Below are positions 1 to 10,790 of a stretch of 64,000 nt of DNA, in pieces (position 1 is the stretch's first letter; the number at the start of each line of letters is the position of its first letter). Made by a program: the position numbers and the translations under genes. The notes beneath the pieces were generated by a model. The model searched no databases, had not been told where the DNA came from, and was given only the letters and a program-made list of their open reading frames with translations. The stretch spans positions 18,373,151 through 18,437,150 of the forward strand of contig OW121743.1 in the NCBI GenBank assembly GCA_933228675.1. Reading direction: 5' to 3'. The DNA comes from Stomorhina lunata. Lineage: Eukaryota > Arthropoda > Insecta > Diptera > Rhiniidae.

Positions 1-982
1 AACCAAAATGAGGTTAGAACCGCAATAACTCGACTAAACAATAACAAAGCTGTGGGTGCCGATGGTTTGCCAGCAGAGCTTTTTAAAGCCGGAGGTGATG
101 AGTTGATAAGGCTTATGTCCCAACTTATAGAAGCCATACGGGATAAGCCTTCTCTCAATTGCATATAAGATTGTATTGACTATACTGTGTGAAAGGCTTA
201 AGCCCAATATTATCGAAAAAATTGTGACGTATCAATGTGGCTTTAGAACCCAGAATATCAATCAACGACCAGATCTTGACACTACGTCAAATCCTGGAGA
301 AGACCCAAGAGAAACAAATTAATACGTATAATCTCTTTGTTGACTAGAAAGCAGCTTGTGACAGCCCAAATGCGGAAGAAGGTGTTTGAAAAGCAATATC
401 TGAGTTCGGCATCCCCACGAAAGTTATTTAGGATGACACTAACTAATACATTATCATCTGTTAAGATAGATAAGTCCCTGTCAGAGTCTTTCATAACTAA
501 ACGGGGATTCAGGTAAGGTGATAGTTTATTATGTGATTTCTTCAATATTGTCTTAGAGAAAATCTTGCGAGATGCAGTAGTTAAACAACTGGTACAATCT
601 CCAATAGAAAACATATGCTCCTCGCATTTGCCGATGACATTGATAATATGGGACGCACTTTACTAGAGTCACGGCCGCATTTTCCAGTTTTGAGAAGGAA
701 TCAAACAAAATGGGTCTAACTGTAAATGAATCAAAAACAAGACTGATGGTTTCTTCAGGCAGACAAACCACTAGAATTGGATCACATGTGCCCGTTGAAA
801 ACTATAGCTTCGAAGTTGTAAAGGAATTTGTATACGTTGGTACCGCTGTGAACATCAACAAAAAGCATTGAAATTAAACATAGATAGCATCCGTTGGCAA
901 ATATGATACTTGGCAATTGATGCTATTTTGATGCTATTTTTGGCTAAGAAATAAAGTACTCTCCGTAAGAACTAAAATTACG

Positions 983-1177
983 CAGGGACCGTAAATAACA
1001 GCTATTTTTTAAAATGTGACCCCAAAAAATCATCGTGTTAGAGGCATGGAACACCTATAGTGTCATATACCAATAGATTCGTATTGACGAGCTAATGAAG
1101 AAAAACGATCCCAGTTCAATAGTTAACAATTATTTTTCAACGGAAAAATAAAAGTTGGTTTAAAACTGTTAAAACTG
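983..1177. mobile_element. 195-bp hAT-like nonautonomous insertion in LINE A
   Basis: The insert starts CAGGGACCGTAA and ends AAAACTG, so both ends begin CAG when read inward. It is flanked by AAATTACG (975-982) and AAAATACG (1178-1185), an 8-bp target duplication with one mismatch, the length typical of hAT elements. Removing the insert and one flank restores the LINE reading TKITLYKT, which independently confirms both boundaries. The terminal CAGGGACCGTAA is found again, inverted, at 37943-37954. It has no coding capacity. Confidence 0.6.
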
Positions 1178-1203
1178 AAAATACGCTCTATAAAACGTTT
1201 ATA

Positions 1204-2502
1204 CAGGGTGGCCCAGAAAGACCGAAGTGGTGTGAATTCCTTATAACTTTTTTATTATAATTTTTTTTCTTTTCTTTTCAGTATTTTGTAAAGAAGACTT
1301 GGATAATTTATAATGGAGCAATACACAATTGAACAACGTGCCCAAATTGTTGAAATTTACTTTTCAAATCAACGGTCCATTGTGTTGACTCAGCGTGCAT
1401 ACCGTCGTCAATTTAATGTGCGGGTTGCACCCTCTCAGTCAACAATAAACCATCTGGTTGCAAATTTTCGAGAACAAGGAGCAGTAAGGAACCTTCCTGG
1501 TCCCGGCAGACACCGAACTGTCCACACGGCTGACAATATTCAAGTGGTACAGGAGAGTATTCGGGAGGATCCAGAAACATCAACCAGGAGACGTTCGTCA
1601 CAACTGGGCCTCTCAAGAACGTCGCTGCAGCGAATTTTGCACACTATAGGATTGTTTCCATACAAAATTCAACTTGTCCAAGAATTGAAACCAACAGATT
1701 ACCAGCAACGACTTGACTATGCAATTTATTTCCAGCAAAAAGCACAAGAGAATCCAAATTTTATTCATAACTTAATAATGAGTGACGAAGCCCATTTTCA
1801 ATTAAATGGGTTCGTTAACAAGCAAAACTGTAGGATATGGGCTACGGAAAACCCGAGAGTACTTCATCAACGACAATTGCACCCAGTTAAGTGTACCGTT
1901 TGGTGCGGTGTTTCTTCAGAAAGGATCATTGGCCCATTTTTTTTGAAAATGAACAAGGTGTCGCCATTTCCGTCAATGGTGATCGATATCGGGCCATGTT
2001 GCAAAATTTTGTAAGGCCAGCCGTGGAAAACCATCCGCAAATATGGTTCCAACAGGATGGAGCCACAGCGCACACTGCGAGGGCCACAATGACTCTTTTA
2101 CGCGACATCTTTGGTGAAAGAATAATTTCTCGTAACAGCAATTTTAATTGGCCTCCGCGGTCCCCGGACTTAACCGCTCCAGACTGTTTTCTTTGGGGCT
2201 ATTTAAAAGGAAAAGTTTATGTTAATAAGCCTAGGACTATTGAGGAGTTAAAAACCAATATTCGAGAAGAAATTAACAACATACCACCGGAAGTTTTGCG
2301 AAAGGTCATGGAAAATGTGTTGGAAAGAGCACATTTGTGCGAAGCAGAATATGGCCACCACTTGCGGGATATCATTTTTAATAACTAATCCAAAAATATT
2401 CCCCATAAATTTAATGTATTTAAAAAAAAAAATTAAAAAAATATCTCTTAAATAAAAAGTTATAAGCAATTCACACCACTTCGGTCTTTCTGGGCCACCC
2501 TG
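1204..2502 (+). mobile_element. Mariner transposon (DD41D, rosa-like), 1,299 bp, nearly intact
   Basis: The element lies between TA dinucleotides (1202-1203 and 2503-2504). Both ends begin CAGGGTGGCCCAGAAAGACC. The inverted repeats are identical for about 36 bp and near-identical for about 50 bp, running into the AT-rich sequence on both sides. The length is normal for mariner. It sits inside LINE A, and excision restores the LINE motif KTFILPMLLYG, so it is younger than the LINE. High TIR identity and a single frameshift in the transposase suggest relatively recent transposition. Confidence 0.93.
1313..2388 (+). pseudogene. Mariner DD41D transposase, one frameshift
   Basis: This is the cut-and-paste transposase of the Tc1/mariner superfamily, which binds the TIRs and catalyses DNA cleavage and joining with an acidic triad. 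The first frame (1313-2014) begins MEQYTIEQRAQIVEIYF. It carries two helix-turn-helix regions (about residues 5-60 and 75-115), the linker YKIQLVQELKP and the first catalytic Asp in MSDEAHF (residue 158). The second frame (open from 1891 to 2388) carries the second Asp in QQDGATAHTA (codon at 2056) and the third in LTAPDCFLWG (codon at 2182). Exactly 41 residues lie between the last two, the rosa-type spacing. The frames change at a run of eight T at about 1936-1943. This is consistent with loss of one T, a real mutation or a homopolymer sequencing error. All three acidic residues and both DNA-binding motifs are present, so the lesion is minimal. Confidence 0.88.
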
Positions 2503-2947
2503 TACTACCCATGCTATTATATGGTGCTGAATCATGGACACAGGCAGATGAAGCTATCCTTGGAGTGTTTGAGAGGAAAATTCTATGAAAAATCTTTGGA
2601 CCAGTCTGCGTCAACTATGAGTATCGACATCGAATGATTCAGAAGCTGTATGAGTTATACGCTGACATAGATATAATGAAACGCATTGAGCAACAGCGGC
2701 TACGTTGGCTAGGACATGTTTTGCGAATGAATAAAAATACTCCGGCAAGAAAAGTGTTCTATAATGTAGAAGAGGGCGTCCAAAACTATGTTGGAAAGAC
2801 CAAATAGAAAATATTCTTCAAAACTTGACCTACGAAAATGAAGAATATGAGCACAAGACGGAGGCGCATGGAATTCTTAATCATGCTTGGCCTTTGATCT
2901 AAACAGGTATTAACTATAGGCCATTTAAGTAATTATGAAAGTAAGAT

Positions 2948-3005
2948 GTTGCCATGACTGGGGCTCGAACCCAGACACAATTTGACGTGTTGATGCCAAG
3001 TATTT
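2948..3005 (-). repeat. tRNA-like B-box segment (possible SINE fragment)
   Basis: The minus strand contains GGGTTCGAGCCC, an excellent match to the RNA polymerase III B box and T-arm. It is preceded by an ACAC...GTGT mini-stem resembling an anticodon arm. No full cloverleaf can be drawn with confidence. It directly abuts the 3' tail of LINE A, so it could be a tRNA-derived SINE piece or a degraded tRNA pseudogene. Confidence 0.3.
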
Positions 3006-4925
3006 GAGGTGTAACCTTAAAGAGGATATAGTTTTTGAAGCGACATAACTTTGGCGTCCATAGAATTATTATATAGAATATCCTTATTCGGCTGCCTTAT
3101 TATTAATTCAAGGACCCATAGAAATGCCCTAATTCTTTTATTTGTGGAGGCTTCATTATTTCAAAAACAAATTATGTTTCTTCCTTTATAAATTCATTCC
3201 TGTAGGAACAATAGAATTAGCTTCTTCTTGTAACAATTTTCTGTTATTTTTCTTCAAAATAATGACCAATTTGTGAGTCATTAAGATCAATGAAAAAATT
3301 CCAAGTTAAATTGTCAAAAAGTTACACTTGATGAAAAAACATTATCCTTTTTTTTTTGTCTGGAATTCAAGACTGCCTGATTTAATCAACTTCAAAAACA
3401 TTGTCGAAAAATGTTTTGTCTTTCTTTGTGCTTCTTTGTAGTTCTCTTTTTGGCAATTCAATTATTTAACTAAGGCTAATTGAGAAATCGACAAGTTACA
3501 AAAAAAGAAAAACAGGACAAAAAATATGTCCTGTTAAGGTTCATTGTATTTAAAACTAAGAATTATTGTTAAGGTTACTGAAAGTATACTAATAGCAAAT
3601 GTCAATTTTTCAACAAAAACATTTACAAAGAATTGATTTAAGGCAAAGACAACAACAATCAAAAAAGGATACTTTGAGACAAAAACATAGGATAACCACA
3701 GGATACAAGGTAACGTGTAGCAGAAACAAAACATTAAACAGTAGGGATTCTAAAATGAAAAGAATTACACAAAAATGAATATGAACAGGACATTTTACTA
3801 CAGATGCAAACATACACATATACATTGTAACATGTTTGTGTATGTATGTATGTATGTATGTATGTGTAAACATGGTTTTATTATTGAGACTTGTATTGTT
3901 TAAGAACTTTATTGTTGTTATTGTGGCTCTTGTTTTTGTTGCTATTATTACTCTTATTGGCATTGATGTCCTTGTTATTATTGCCTTTGCCCCATAGAGT
4001 CATAAATTTTCTCTGTTCGTTCGTCTGTCCTTCCCTCTTTGGTCATAGAATACCCAACACGCGTTTAGTTTTTGTTTAGTATAATGATTATTTCGGTTTA
4101 GGTTACGCTTTTTTCCTGATTGTTTGTATTAACTCAAGTCAATACAAACAAAGACTAGCAAACAAACTCAAAACAATACAGGATCACAAAGTCCTTTGTG
4201 TCCTTAAGAAACAACTAGCCTGTACTTATTTTCATCTAAAGTTACAATTTTTGTGTGTTTAAATGTCCCAGTTTGTTGTATATTTTTAAAAGTAATTTTC
4301 ATTTTCATCTCGATATCACATTACTCGGTTTCACACACTTTCACACACTCTTAATATTCACACATTATTTCCTTTTCTCCTATGAGTCCTGGCTGCGAAC
4401 GCTATCGATAACTGCCAACCACTTTTAATAAACTTTCTTTCTTCTACGCTATTCCCCATTAAAGGATCTAGGGGTTTCATACTTTTGTGTGTCCTGCCCA
4501 AATATGCTGAGAGCAGGCTACAGGGAGTGGCTCCTAGTTTCCTTATTTGCTGCTAGCAAACATTATAGCAGCTGTGTCTTTATCTCTTTTTCTATGTATG
4601 TGTCAGTGTGGGAAAAGCCAGCATTTGGAAGCTAGAATTAGTTGGGGAGAAAAATTTCAATTTTTCATCTAAATACCCAGATAAAACGTTTTTAGTTGAG
4701 CAAAGAGATGGAAATGATGACAGGGAATTGAAGGAATGTGTTATCAAAGTAAATGCTTTGTAAATTTTAGTTATTCCAGAATATAAAAATTTTAGCACTC
4801 AGGGGATGACCCTACTAATTAAAGGCATTGTGTTAGAACTAGGAAAATAGGTTATGGGAAGGGGGATAGAAGGAGTAGTGTTTGAGGATATTTGATTCAA
4901 ATTTTCCTATATTGTAAGTAAAAGG
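3006..4925. other. AT-rich unassigned region
   Basis: I recognise no gene or transposon. Contents are a (TATG)n microsatellite at about 3840-3866, T-rich tracts, and a perfect 11-bp stem with a 10-nt loop (TTGTTTGTATT / AATACAAACAA) at about 4117-4148. A short palindrome CACAAAGTCCTTTGTG lies at about 4186-4201, and a TATCGATA (DRE-like) octamer near 4402. Open frames here are short and low-complexity (poly-Leu, poly-His). Confidence 0.6.
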
Positions 4926-5506
4926 GAAAACTTCCACATACGAACAGTACGGCTACGTGAGAGTTATATTCGATTTTCGATGATCAGCTAGAGTAAACTA
5001 TCTCTTACACCGTTTTAGAAAACCTAGACACTTGAATGCTTCTTTCGACACTTGAAAAATGTGGTTAGTCCAATGAACATCACACTGAATTCTCATGCCC
5101 AGAATATCAAGAGCGTCTGATTCCTGAATATTTACAACATTTATGAAAACAGATGAATTAACAAGATCTGCCGTGCGCTTATGCGTAAGCACACAACATT
5201 GAGTTATTCGAGCATTAAAATCAATTCAATTCACGCGGCCCCATTCTGATATTGTGTCTAAATCGATGTTTGATGATTCATATCTCATAGCATCTACCTC
5301 AATGAAGCTTCGTCTATGATTGAATGAATACGAATGTCAAATGTTACTATCATCTGCAAAAGATTATATAGAATTGGAAGTTTGACATACAAGTTCGTTA
5401 ATAAATATAAGAAAAAGTGCAGGAGAAAGAACGATGAGATCACATCTACGACAACTATTATAGTGCGATCTCTGAGAAAGCTCGATATAAATCGAGCGAA
5501 GTTATT

Positions 5507-6158
5507 CTTCTTCTTCTTCTGTTATCCTTGACTCCCAGTAGAGCATAGGGCCTAAACCATCCTCTTATATCGGACTCTATTGCGAGATGTTAGGCATACA
5601 TCATTCCATGAATAGTTTGCTGCTTGTAACTCCGCATCAATTGATCTTCTCCACGTTCTAGCAGGTGCACCAACACGACGGCCGCTTCCTTGTGGATTCC
5701 AACGAAGCGCTTGTCGAGCAATGTTGGTATTTGGCCTTCGAAGTGTGTGGCCTATCCATCGCCATTTCCGTTGACATACCTCTGTGGAAGCAGGGATTTG
5801 GTTTGTTGCATTAAGTAGATCTTCATTTCTTATGCCACAATATATTAAGAATTTGTCTTAAGCATTTGTTTGTAAAGGTTTGCAGTCGTTTATCGATGGC
5901 ATTTGTGCGTTTCCATGTTTCGCAGCCGTAATACAGGATGGACTTGACATTCGAGTTATATATTCGTAACTTAGTTGTTGTTGATATTTGTCGAGATTTC
6001 CAAATTGCTCGAAGAATGCCGAATGCAGATTTTGCCTTATTAATACGCGATTTAATATCCTCGTCTGCACCACCTTTTGTAGTTACTAAACTTCCCAGGT
6101 AATTGAAGGTATCTACACTCCCAATAACCTCGTTATTCACATTGATGTGTGTCAACGG
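5507..6158 (-). mobile_element. Family B non-LTR retrotransposon 3' end, nested in the CR1-like LINE
   Basis: A 5'-truncated LINE copy of 652 bp flanked by GTTATT at 5501-5506 and 6159-6164. Removing it rejoins the CR1 RT across a Val-Gly-Asn-Asn-Phe junction. The minus strand encodes the RT C-terminus: FNYLGSLVTTKGGADEDIKS, KSAFGILRAIWKS, TTKLRIYNSNVKSILYYG, LQTFTNKCLRQIL, then a W-x-W-I-G-H-type block and NPQGSGRRGAPARTWRRS. The 3' end reads ACTCCCAG...TTATCC followed by (CTT)n on the plus strand, i.e. GGGAGTCAAGGATAACAG plus (GAA)n on the coding strand. The same end is found at 8.37, 45.73, 59.72 and 60.35 kb. Confidence 0.8.
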
Positions 6159-6212
6159 GTTATTACCGACACCAAAAGCAAGAAGTTTTGATAAAAGTTC
6201 ACCATGCCACAC
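5823..6212 (-). pseudogene. 129-codon chimeric ORF across the CR1/LINE B junction
   Basis: The first ~17 residues (WHGELLSKLLAFGVGNN) are CR1-like RT. The remainder, from about LTHINVNN, is the family-B RT C-terminus. The fusion happens to be in frame because of where LINE B landed. It is a by-product of the nested insertion, not a selected gene. Confidence 0.7.
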
Positions 6213-7949
6213 TCTATCAAACGCCTAAGCAATATCCAGAGGCACAACTTTACTTTCGCCAAAACGGTGGATTGAATGGCACCATTTTTCAGATAGGAAG
6301 GCTAGTAGGTCTTCCGCAGATCGACCCCTACGAAATACGTATTGACGGTCGCTTAGTAGGTTGTAAGATTCCAGATATTTTACAAGATGGTAAAGTGCAA
6401 AACAAATTGCTATTGGGCGGTAATTTTCTGGGTTGTTAGCAGCTACCTTTTTAGGAATTGGGGTAACATTAGCAAACCTTCCAACACCGAGGAAACCGGG
6501 GTATTTCCATGGTTTAAGGTGCTAAAAGGTTAGCGAATGGGCGCGGAAGCATCGAACAGTACTGCTTCAAGACCAGTGCTGGAATGCCATGTAGGCTTAT
6601 TTATGCTAAGACTCGCTAAAACCTTTTTTACTGCACGGGATCAAAAGAATATATTTGGCATAATCACAGATACTCTTTTGAAAACGGGCATAGGTTAAAA
6701 GTTTTCCGGCAAGCAGGAATTGCTTTTAAATAATTTAGCTAAAAGGTAAGCTTTATCAACCGGGTCTGTGAATGTTTGGTCATCCTTTGAAAGAGAAGAA
6801 ATTGTGGAAGTCGCATTATTATCAACACTTTTAACGAAGCACCAAAAGCTCTTACTGCCCCGAGAAGCAGCAAAACCTTTAGTACGAAGATGATGCTCGT
6901 AAAGAGCGTCTTCACATCTTAGTATTTTGCACACGTAAGCCTCGCCTGTTTGCGGTGAAATTCGGTAGCTGGAGTTTGGTAATTACGCCATCTATGAAAA
7001 GCTTCCCTCGTGATCTGACTGCATGCTTGCAAGTCTGATTGAACCATATTTTGGACTTAGGTTTAATCGAAATTTCTTTCACTGGAATAAATGATTTCAT
7101 TCCAAGCTTGAAATGAACATTGCTGTCAAGGAAACAAAGTTTCCAGTTAAACTGCCTATAAGACTCAAGGAACTCAGCCCAACGAGTTTTCCATATAAGA
7201 ATGTTTAGCGTTTCGCAGCTGTTTGGGAAACGTTCTGAAGTAAAGAGAACGGGAATGAAGCGGAGATGGTAGAGTGATCTGAATTTCCAAGAGGTGCAAG
7301 AACCTTTACTTCATACTTGTCAGGATGTGAAGTAAGGAAAAGGTCAAGAGTATTGTGTTGGTGCCCTTCAACACATGGAATATATGTTGGTTCATTCACT
7401 AATTGCGCTAGGTGATTATACGCTGCGAATATCTCAACATACTGGCCCTCAGAAGTTGTTTAGCTCGAATGCTGAAGCCAAGAAGAATTATGAACATTAA
7501 AATCAATAGCAACTATGATTTCACTGTTCAGATAATTTTCTAGGATCTTCGAAATGGATTCGGAAAGGGTGTCGAAACCGGATATAGTAGTATCCGTTTC
7601 AGAGTTGGGACTTCCATATAAAAACCCAAAATGCAAAAGATGTTTCCTGATGTTGAATTTAAACCATAGATAGCTAAATTCCTTATGAAAGTGCCTAAAA
7701 GTTGCTGACACTGAAACGCAACTTTATCGCTAATGTACATTGACATCTAGATAAGTAGAAAGACTTATGTGAGAAGTTTATTCGTTACAGTGTAAACCTG
7801 AAGAACAAGGGTTTTCTATAGTTTGTTTTAGGAACTGCTGGCCAAACGATTATATATTATGTTTGAGTAGCTTGTATGTACGGATAAAATATCCCTTATT
7901 TCATTAGAATATATATGATTGTTATATAATTAGATCTATTTGGAAATCT

Positions 7950-8375
7950 CGGCTTATATCAACGACAACTAAGTTACGAATGTCAATTCCATCCTGTATT
8001 ACGGCTCCGAAACTTCGAAACGCACAAATGCCATCGATAGGCGCCTGCAAACCTTTGCAAATAAATGCTCACGGAAAATCTCTGCTTCTATAGAGGTATT
8101 TTTGTCAGCGGAAATGGCGATGGATAGACCACATTCTTTGAAGACCAAATGCCAACATTGCTGTTCAAGCGCTTCATTGGAATCCACAGGGAAGAGGCCG
8201 TCGTGTTGGTGCATCTGCTAGAACGTGTAAAAGGTCAATTGATGCGGAGTTGCTTGCAAGCTATTCATGGAATGACATATGCCTAACATCTCGCAAAAGA
8301 GTCCGATATAAAAGGATGCTGAGTGCCTATGCTCCACTGGGAGTCAAGGATAACAGAAGAAGAAGAATTACAAGG
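7950..8375 (+). mobile_element. Family B LINE fragment, 3' end (plus strand)
   Basis: It encodes the same C-terminal blocks as the 5.5-6.2 kb copy in the opposite orientation: WKSRLISTTTKLR, a short deletion, RKWRWID, NPQGRGRRVGASARTCKRS, SWNDICLTSRKRVRYKRM. It ends in CTGGGAGTCAAGGATAACAG plus (AAG)n. Several frameshifts are present. With the minus-strand copy it brackets the CR1 core as an inverted pair separated by about 1.8 kb. Confidence 0.75.
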
Positions 8376-8567
8376 AATAGGCAAGAGGTACTGGATTGTC
8401 TCTGCGGAACTAAAATACAGAATTGTGAAATGAAAAGTTCTTGACAAACTCGCCGTAGAATCTTGAGTTTTTAGGAAGTCTCAAGTCTTGCCAACCAATT
8501 TGCTCTTAAGGTTGTTGTTTTTTGTAACAGCTCTAACATTTACAGTTTTATAACATTGTTTTAATGG

Positions 8568-10430
8568 GAGATCTATTTGGAGATCAAGGCCAAGAAATTG
8601 TGCTACTTCTACTGGATGAGTTCACAAATCCTCAGGACTAAGTGAAGTAGGGTTGGTGGTAAAGTTGAAAATGTGGGGGGACCACAAGCTGGATCAAAGA
8701 TATTTAATCTGTTGCTCCATTCCGATCTCAGTTGAGCCAGAACGACTCTTGTTTTCCTCGGCAGGTTCTTTTCTTCTTCTGCTATGGGCGACCTCCTAGT
8801 ACAACATTCATACGATAACCTAAAATCGCGGAGTTGGTTGCGTCTTTATGAATGTTGTTTAATGCTGCCATATACGAGGTATGATCTAAAGGATCAAGTA
8901 TGTTATCCTCATACACGCGAAGATCTTTCCTGACATGCCTCGGGGAAGATGCCAACTGTGTGATGTTAAAGTTTGGATGATTTCTCCGATGACATCCCAA
9001 AAGGAACTGGAGCAGCATAATTTGTCACTGACCGACTAATCGCTTTATAGGTAGATAGCAAGGTTTCCTTTTCCATTCCCCAAGTACTGCCGGCTAGTGC
9101 TTTAAGGACCTTGTTTCTATATCGCAATTTATGAGCGACAGGCTGTCGAGTGTGACTCCCAGGATTTTCGGGTGGTTTCCTGTCGGAATTGGTACACCAT
9201 CGATCTCAACGTCAAGTTGTAGGCTTACTTAGTTGGTTGTATCTTCAGGTTACGTTCACTTAAGAAATTGTGGATGATACCGAGATAACGATTCACCTTA
9301 CCGCATAGGTCTTCCACATTATGGCCGGTTGCCATTATCGTGTAGTCGTCCGCATATGATATCACTTTAACGCCTAGCGGTGGAGCTGGAAGTTTAGAGA
9401 GGTAAAAGTTAAACAGGAGTGGCGACAGGATTCCGCCCTGAGGAACTCCCTGTTTGACTCAATGGTGTTTTGAGCACTGGTCTCTAAACTCTACGAACGA
9501 CTGACGACCACTCAGATAATTTACTATCCATCTCTTCAAATTTGTTAGCATTTTGGACAGCAGGATGTCCAGGAAGAGGGTGGCATGGCTTACCGTGTCA
9601 AAGGCTTTTGACAAGTCAAGCGCCACGAGGAGCTGATTTAACCCTTGTGCGATCTGAGTGGTTATGGCTGTTAATGCTGTGGTGGTGCTGTGCATTTTGC
9701 GGAATCCATGCTGGTGGCGAGCTGCTGGTAGTTGGCCTGTCAGCTGGGGGAGGAGTAGAGCCTCGAGTGTTTTCGCGACTGGCGACATAAGGGATATCGG
9801 CCTGTATGATGATCCCTCATTCGCGGCTTTCCCAGGTTTTAATATTGGGATCACTCTACCCACTTTCCAGACATCGAGTATAGGGCACCTGTCTTGAACT
9901 CCGCTCCCCATTCGCCTAGGTGTTTTAGTATCAGCAGGGCCAATTGCCTTTGAAGGCTTAGCTGTACGGATGGCCTTTGCAACTTTCGCAGGCGTAAAAA
10001 GTTGTCGTGGGTCCGAGATCATGGGAGATCATGCAGTTTGCGAGCAATACTCATTTTCGGCTTGTCTCTCTCTCGGGGTGCTCAATAAATAATCGGCTAA
10101 TAGCACTCGAGTAGGCTTTTGGGTCGGATATAGTGTTATCGGCAAACTTAATCTCGTACCGATCATCCTTTTTCGTAGGGTTCGAGAGAGATCGAACAGT
10201 GGACCACAACTTACTTATGCACTTGGTTAGGTCTTGGGGTATGTGCCTGTCGCCGGTGCTTTCATACGATGTATAATAAAACTGCAATGCCAGCTTGTTG
10301 GAAGATCTGCAACAAAATATACAGACTCGTGGTTCGCAGGAACCTTTCCAGTATCTTCCGATACGCAAACTTCTGAAGAGACATTCACCTGGCGATAATA
10401 TCTAAGCGTTACTACATTTGTGTACAATCA
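8568..10430 (-). mobile_element. Jockey-superfamily LINE ORF2 fragment
   Basis: Minus-strand order: linker LTKCISKLWSTVRSLSNPTKKDDR (about 10240-10140); FTPAKVAKAIRTAKPSKAIGP (about 9990); VWKVGRVIPILKPGKAANEG; SSYRPISLMSPVAKTLEALL; HQHGFRKMHSTTTALTAI; LVALDLSKAFDTVSHATL (motif A); then the GVPQGGILSPLLFNFYLS block (about 9450-9390), SYADDYTIMATG (about 9360-9320), a PKILGVTLDSL block, and FLLGCHRRNHPNFN with SPRHVRKDLRVY (about 9010-8910). The C-terminus PTSLSPEDL-THPVEVAQFLGLDL lies near 8680-8575. A deletion falls between the linker and the RT, and there are several stops. The longest open segment is 9459-10022 (187 codons). This is the best-preserved LINE RT in the window. Confidence 0.85.
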
Positions 10431-10439
10431 GCCTAAATT

Positions 10440-10790
10440 TCTAGGTTTTAATGTACTAAATGTCCCATATTTCCATCTTTTTCACATATGGAGCAATTGT
10501 CTCTGATGTTAAGCTTGAAGTTCAGCTTCTAGTCCAATAATACTTCAAGGTGTTTGGCAATGTCCTAAAGAGAAGTTTCTGGTTTCCCAAAAATAATGAA
10601 TGTTTAAATTTACCACAAGACCATTGTCACTCTGGAGCATGTCTATAAGGAAATAGGTCTTTAGACCTATCTCCTTCAGAGATGCCAGAACATCGTTCGG
10701 TTTCAGAACATCGTTCAAAAACTGAACTCTACCAACGAATCTATTCTTTGTAAGTAGAACGTACACAAGCTTCGTATTACCAAAATCCAC
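10440..10790 (-). pseudogene. Possible LINE ORF1 (gag-like) fragment
   Basis: An 81-codon minus-strand frame (10790-10545) contains LKPNDVLASLKEIGLKTYFL and SDNGLVVNLNIHYFW. This resembles the PRE_C2HC region before the zinc knuckles of jockey-type gag proteins. Downstream, in a broken frame, CSICEKDGNMGH resembles a zinc knuckle. It lies just upstream of the jockey ORF2 on the same strand, the expected ORF1 position, with the endonuclease missing between them. The similarity is weak and judged by eye. Confidence 0.35.

Larger units (their letters stand above)
1..2940 (+). mobile_element. Family A non-LTR retrotransposon (RTE-like LINE), degenerate, 5'-truncated by the window edge
   Basis: Reverse-transcriptase remnant read in broken frames. 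Frame 1 opens with the RT N-terminal block containing GADGLPAELFKAGG. A block with the CERLKP and YQCGF motifs follows after an internal deletion. Then come FVD at about 340-350 (catalytic motif A region), FADDID at about 623-644 (the YADD box) and VKEFVYVGTAV near 820. After two inserted DNA transposons the frame resumes at 2505 with LPMLLYGAESWT and the C-terminal RLRWLGHVLRMN block. The 3' end reads ATAGGCCATTTAAGT and then GTAAGATG, and this tail recurs at 46.7, 47.1, 47.6 and 53.05 kb. Several stops and frameshifts mean it cannot be functional. The RTE-like label comes from motif resemblance only and the clade is uncertain. Confidence 0.82.
4930..7745 (-). mobile_element. CR1-like non-LTR retrotransposon, degenerate, with nested LINE B
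   Basis: Read on the minus strand. The endonuclease part (about 7710-7200) shows the IDFNVHNSSW block, NEPTYIP, NTLDLFLTS and NSDHSTIS, corresponding to AP-endonuclease catalytic blocks. A linker with WFNQTCKHAVRSR and SKSFWCFVKSVDN follows. The RT part (about 6490-6180) shows NVTPIPKK, NYRPIAI, SDRQYVFRRGRS and ALDIA*AFDRVWH-like blocks. The RT then continues, after the nested element, at 5500-4930 with FISSFLRDRT, SFADDSN (YADD box), ISEWGRVN, LTHKRTADLVN and KCLGFLKRC. Stops and small deletions are scattered throughout. The 5' part may extend to about 8560 (weak match VNVRAVTKNNNLKSK). CR1/L2-type is a motif-based call; the exact clade is unverified. Confidence 0.78.

Noticed and set aside
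3610..3963. Minus-strand 117-codon ORF with THTYIHTYIH
   Set aside because: Generated by a (TATG)n microsatellite and T-rich flanks; no domain.
6149..6439. 96-codon plus-strand ORF
   Set aside because: It is antisense to CR1-like RT motifs that are clearly coding-derived on the minus strand.
9542..9897. Two plus-strand ORFs of about 80 codons
   Set aside because: Both are antisense shadows of the jockey RT; composition follows the minus-strand codons.
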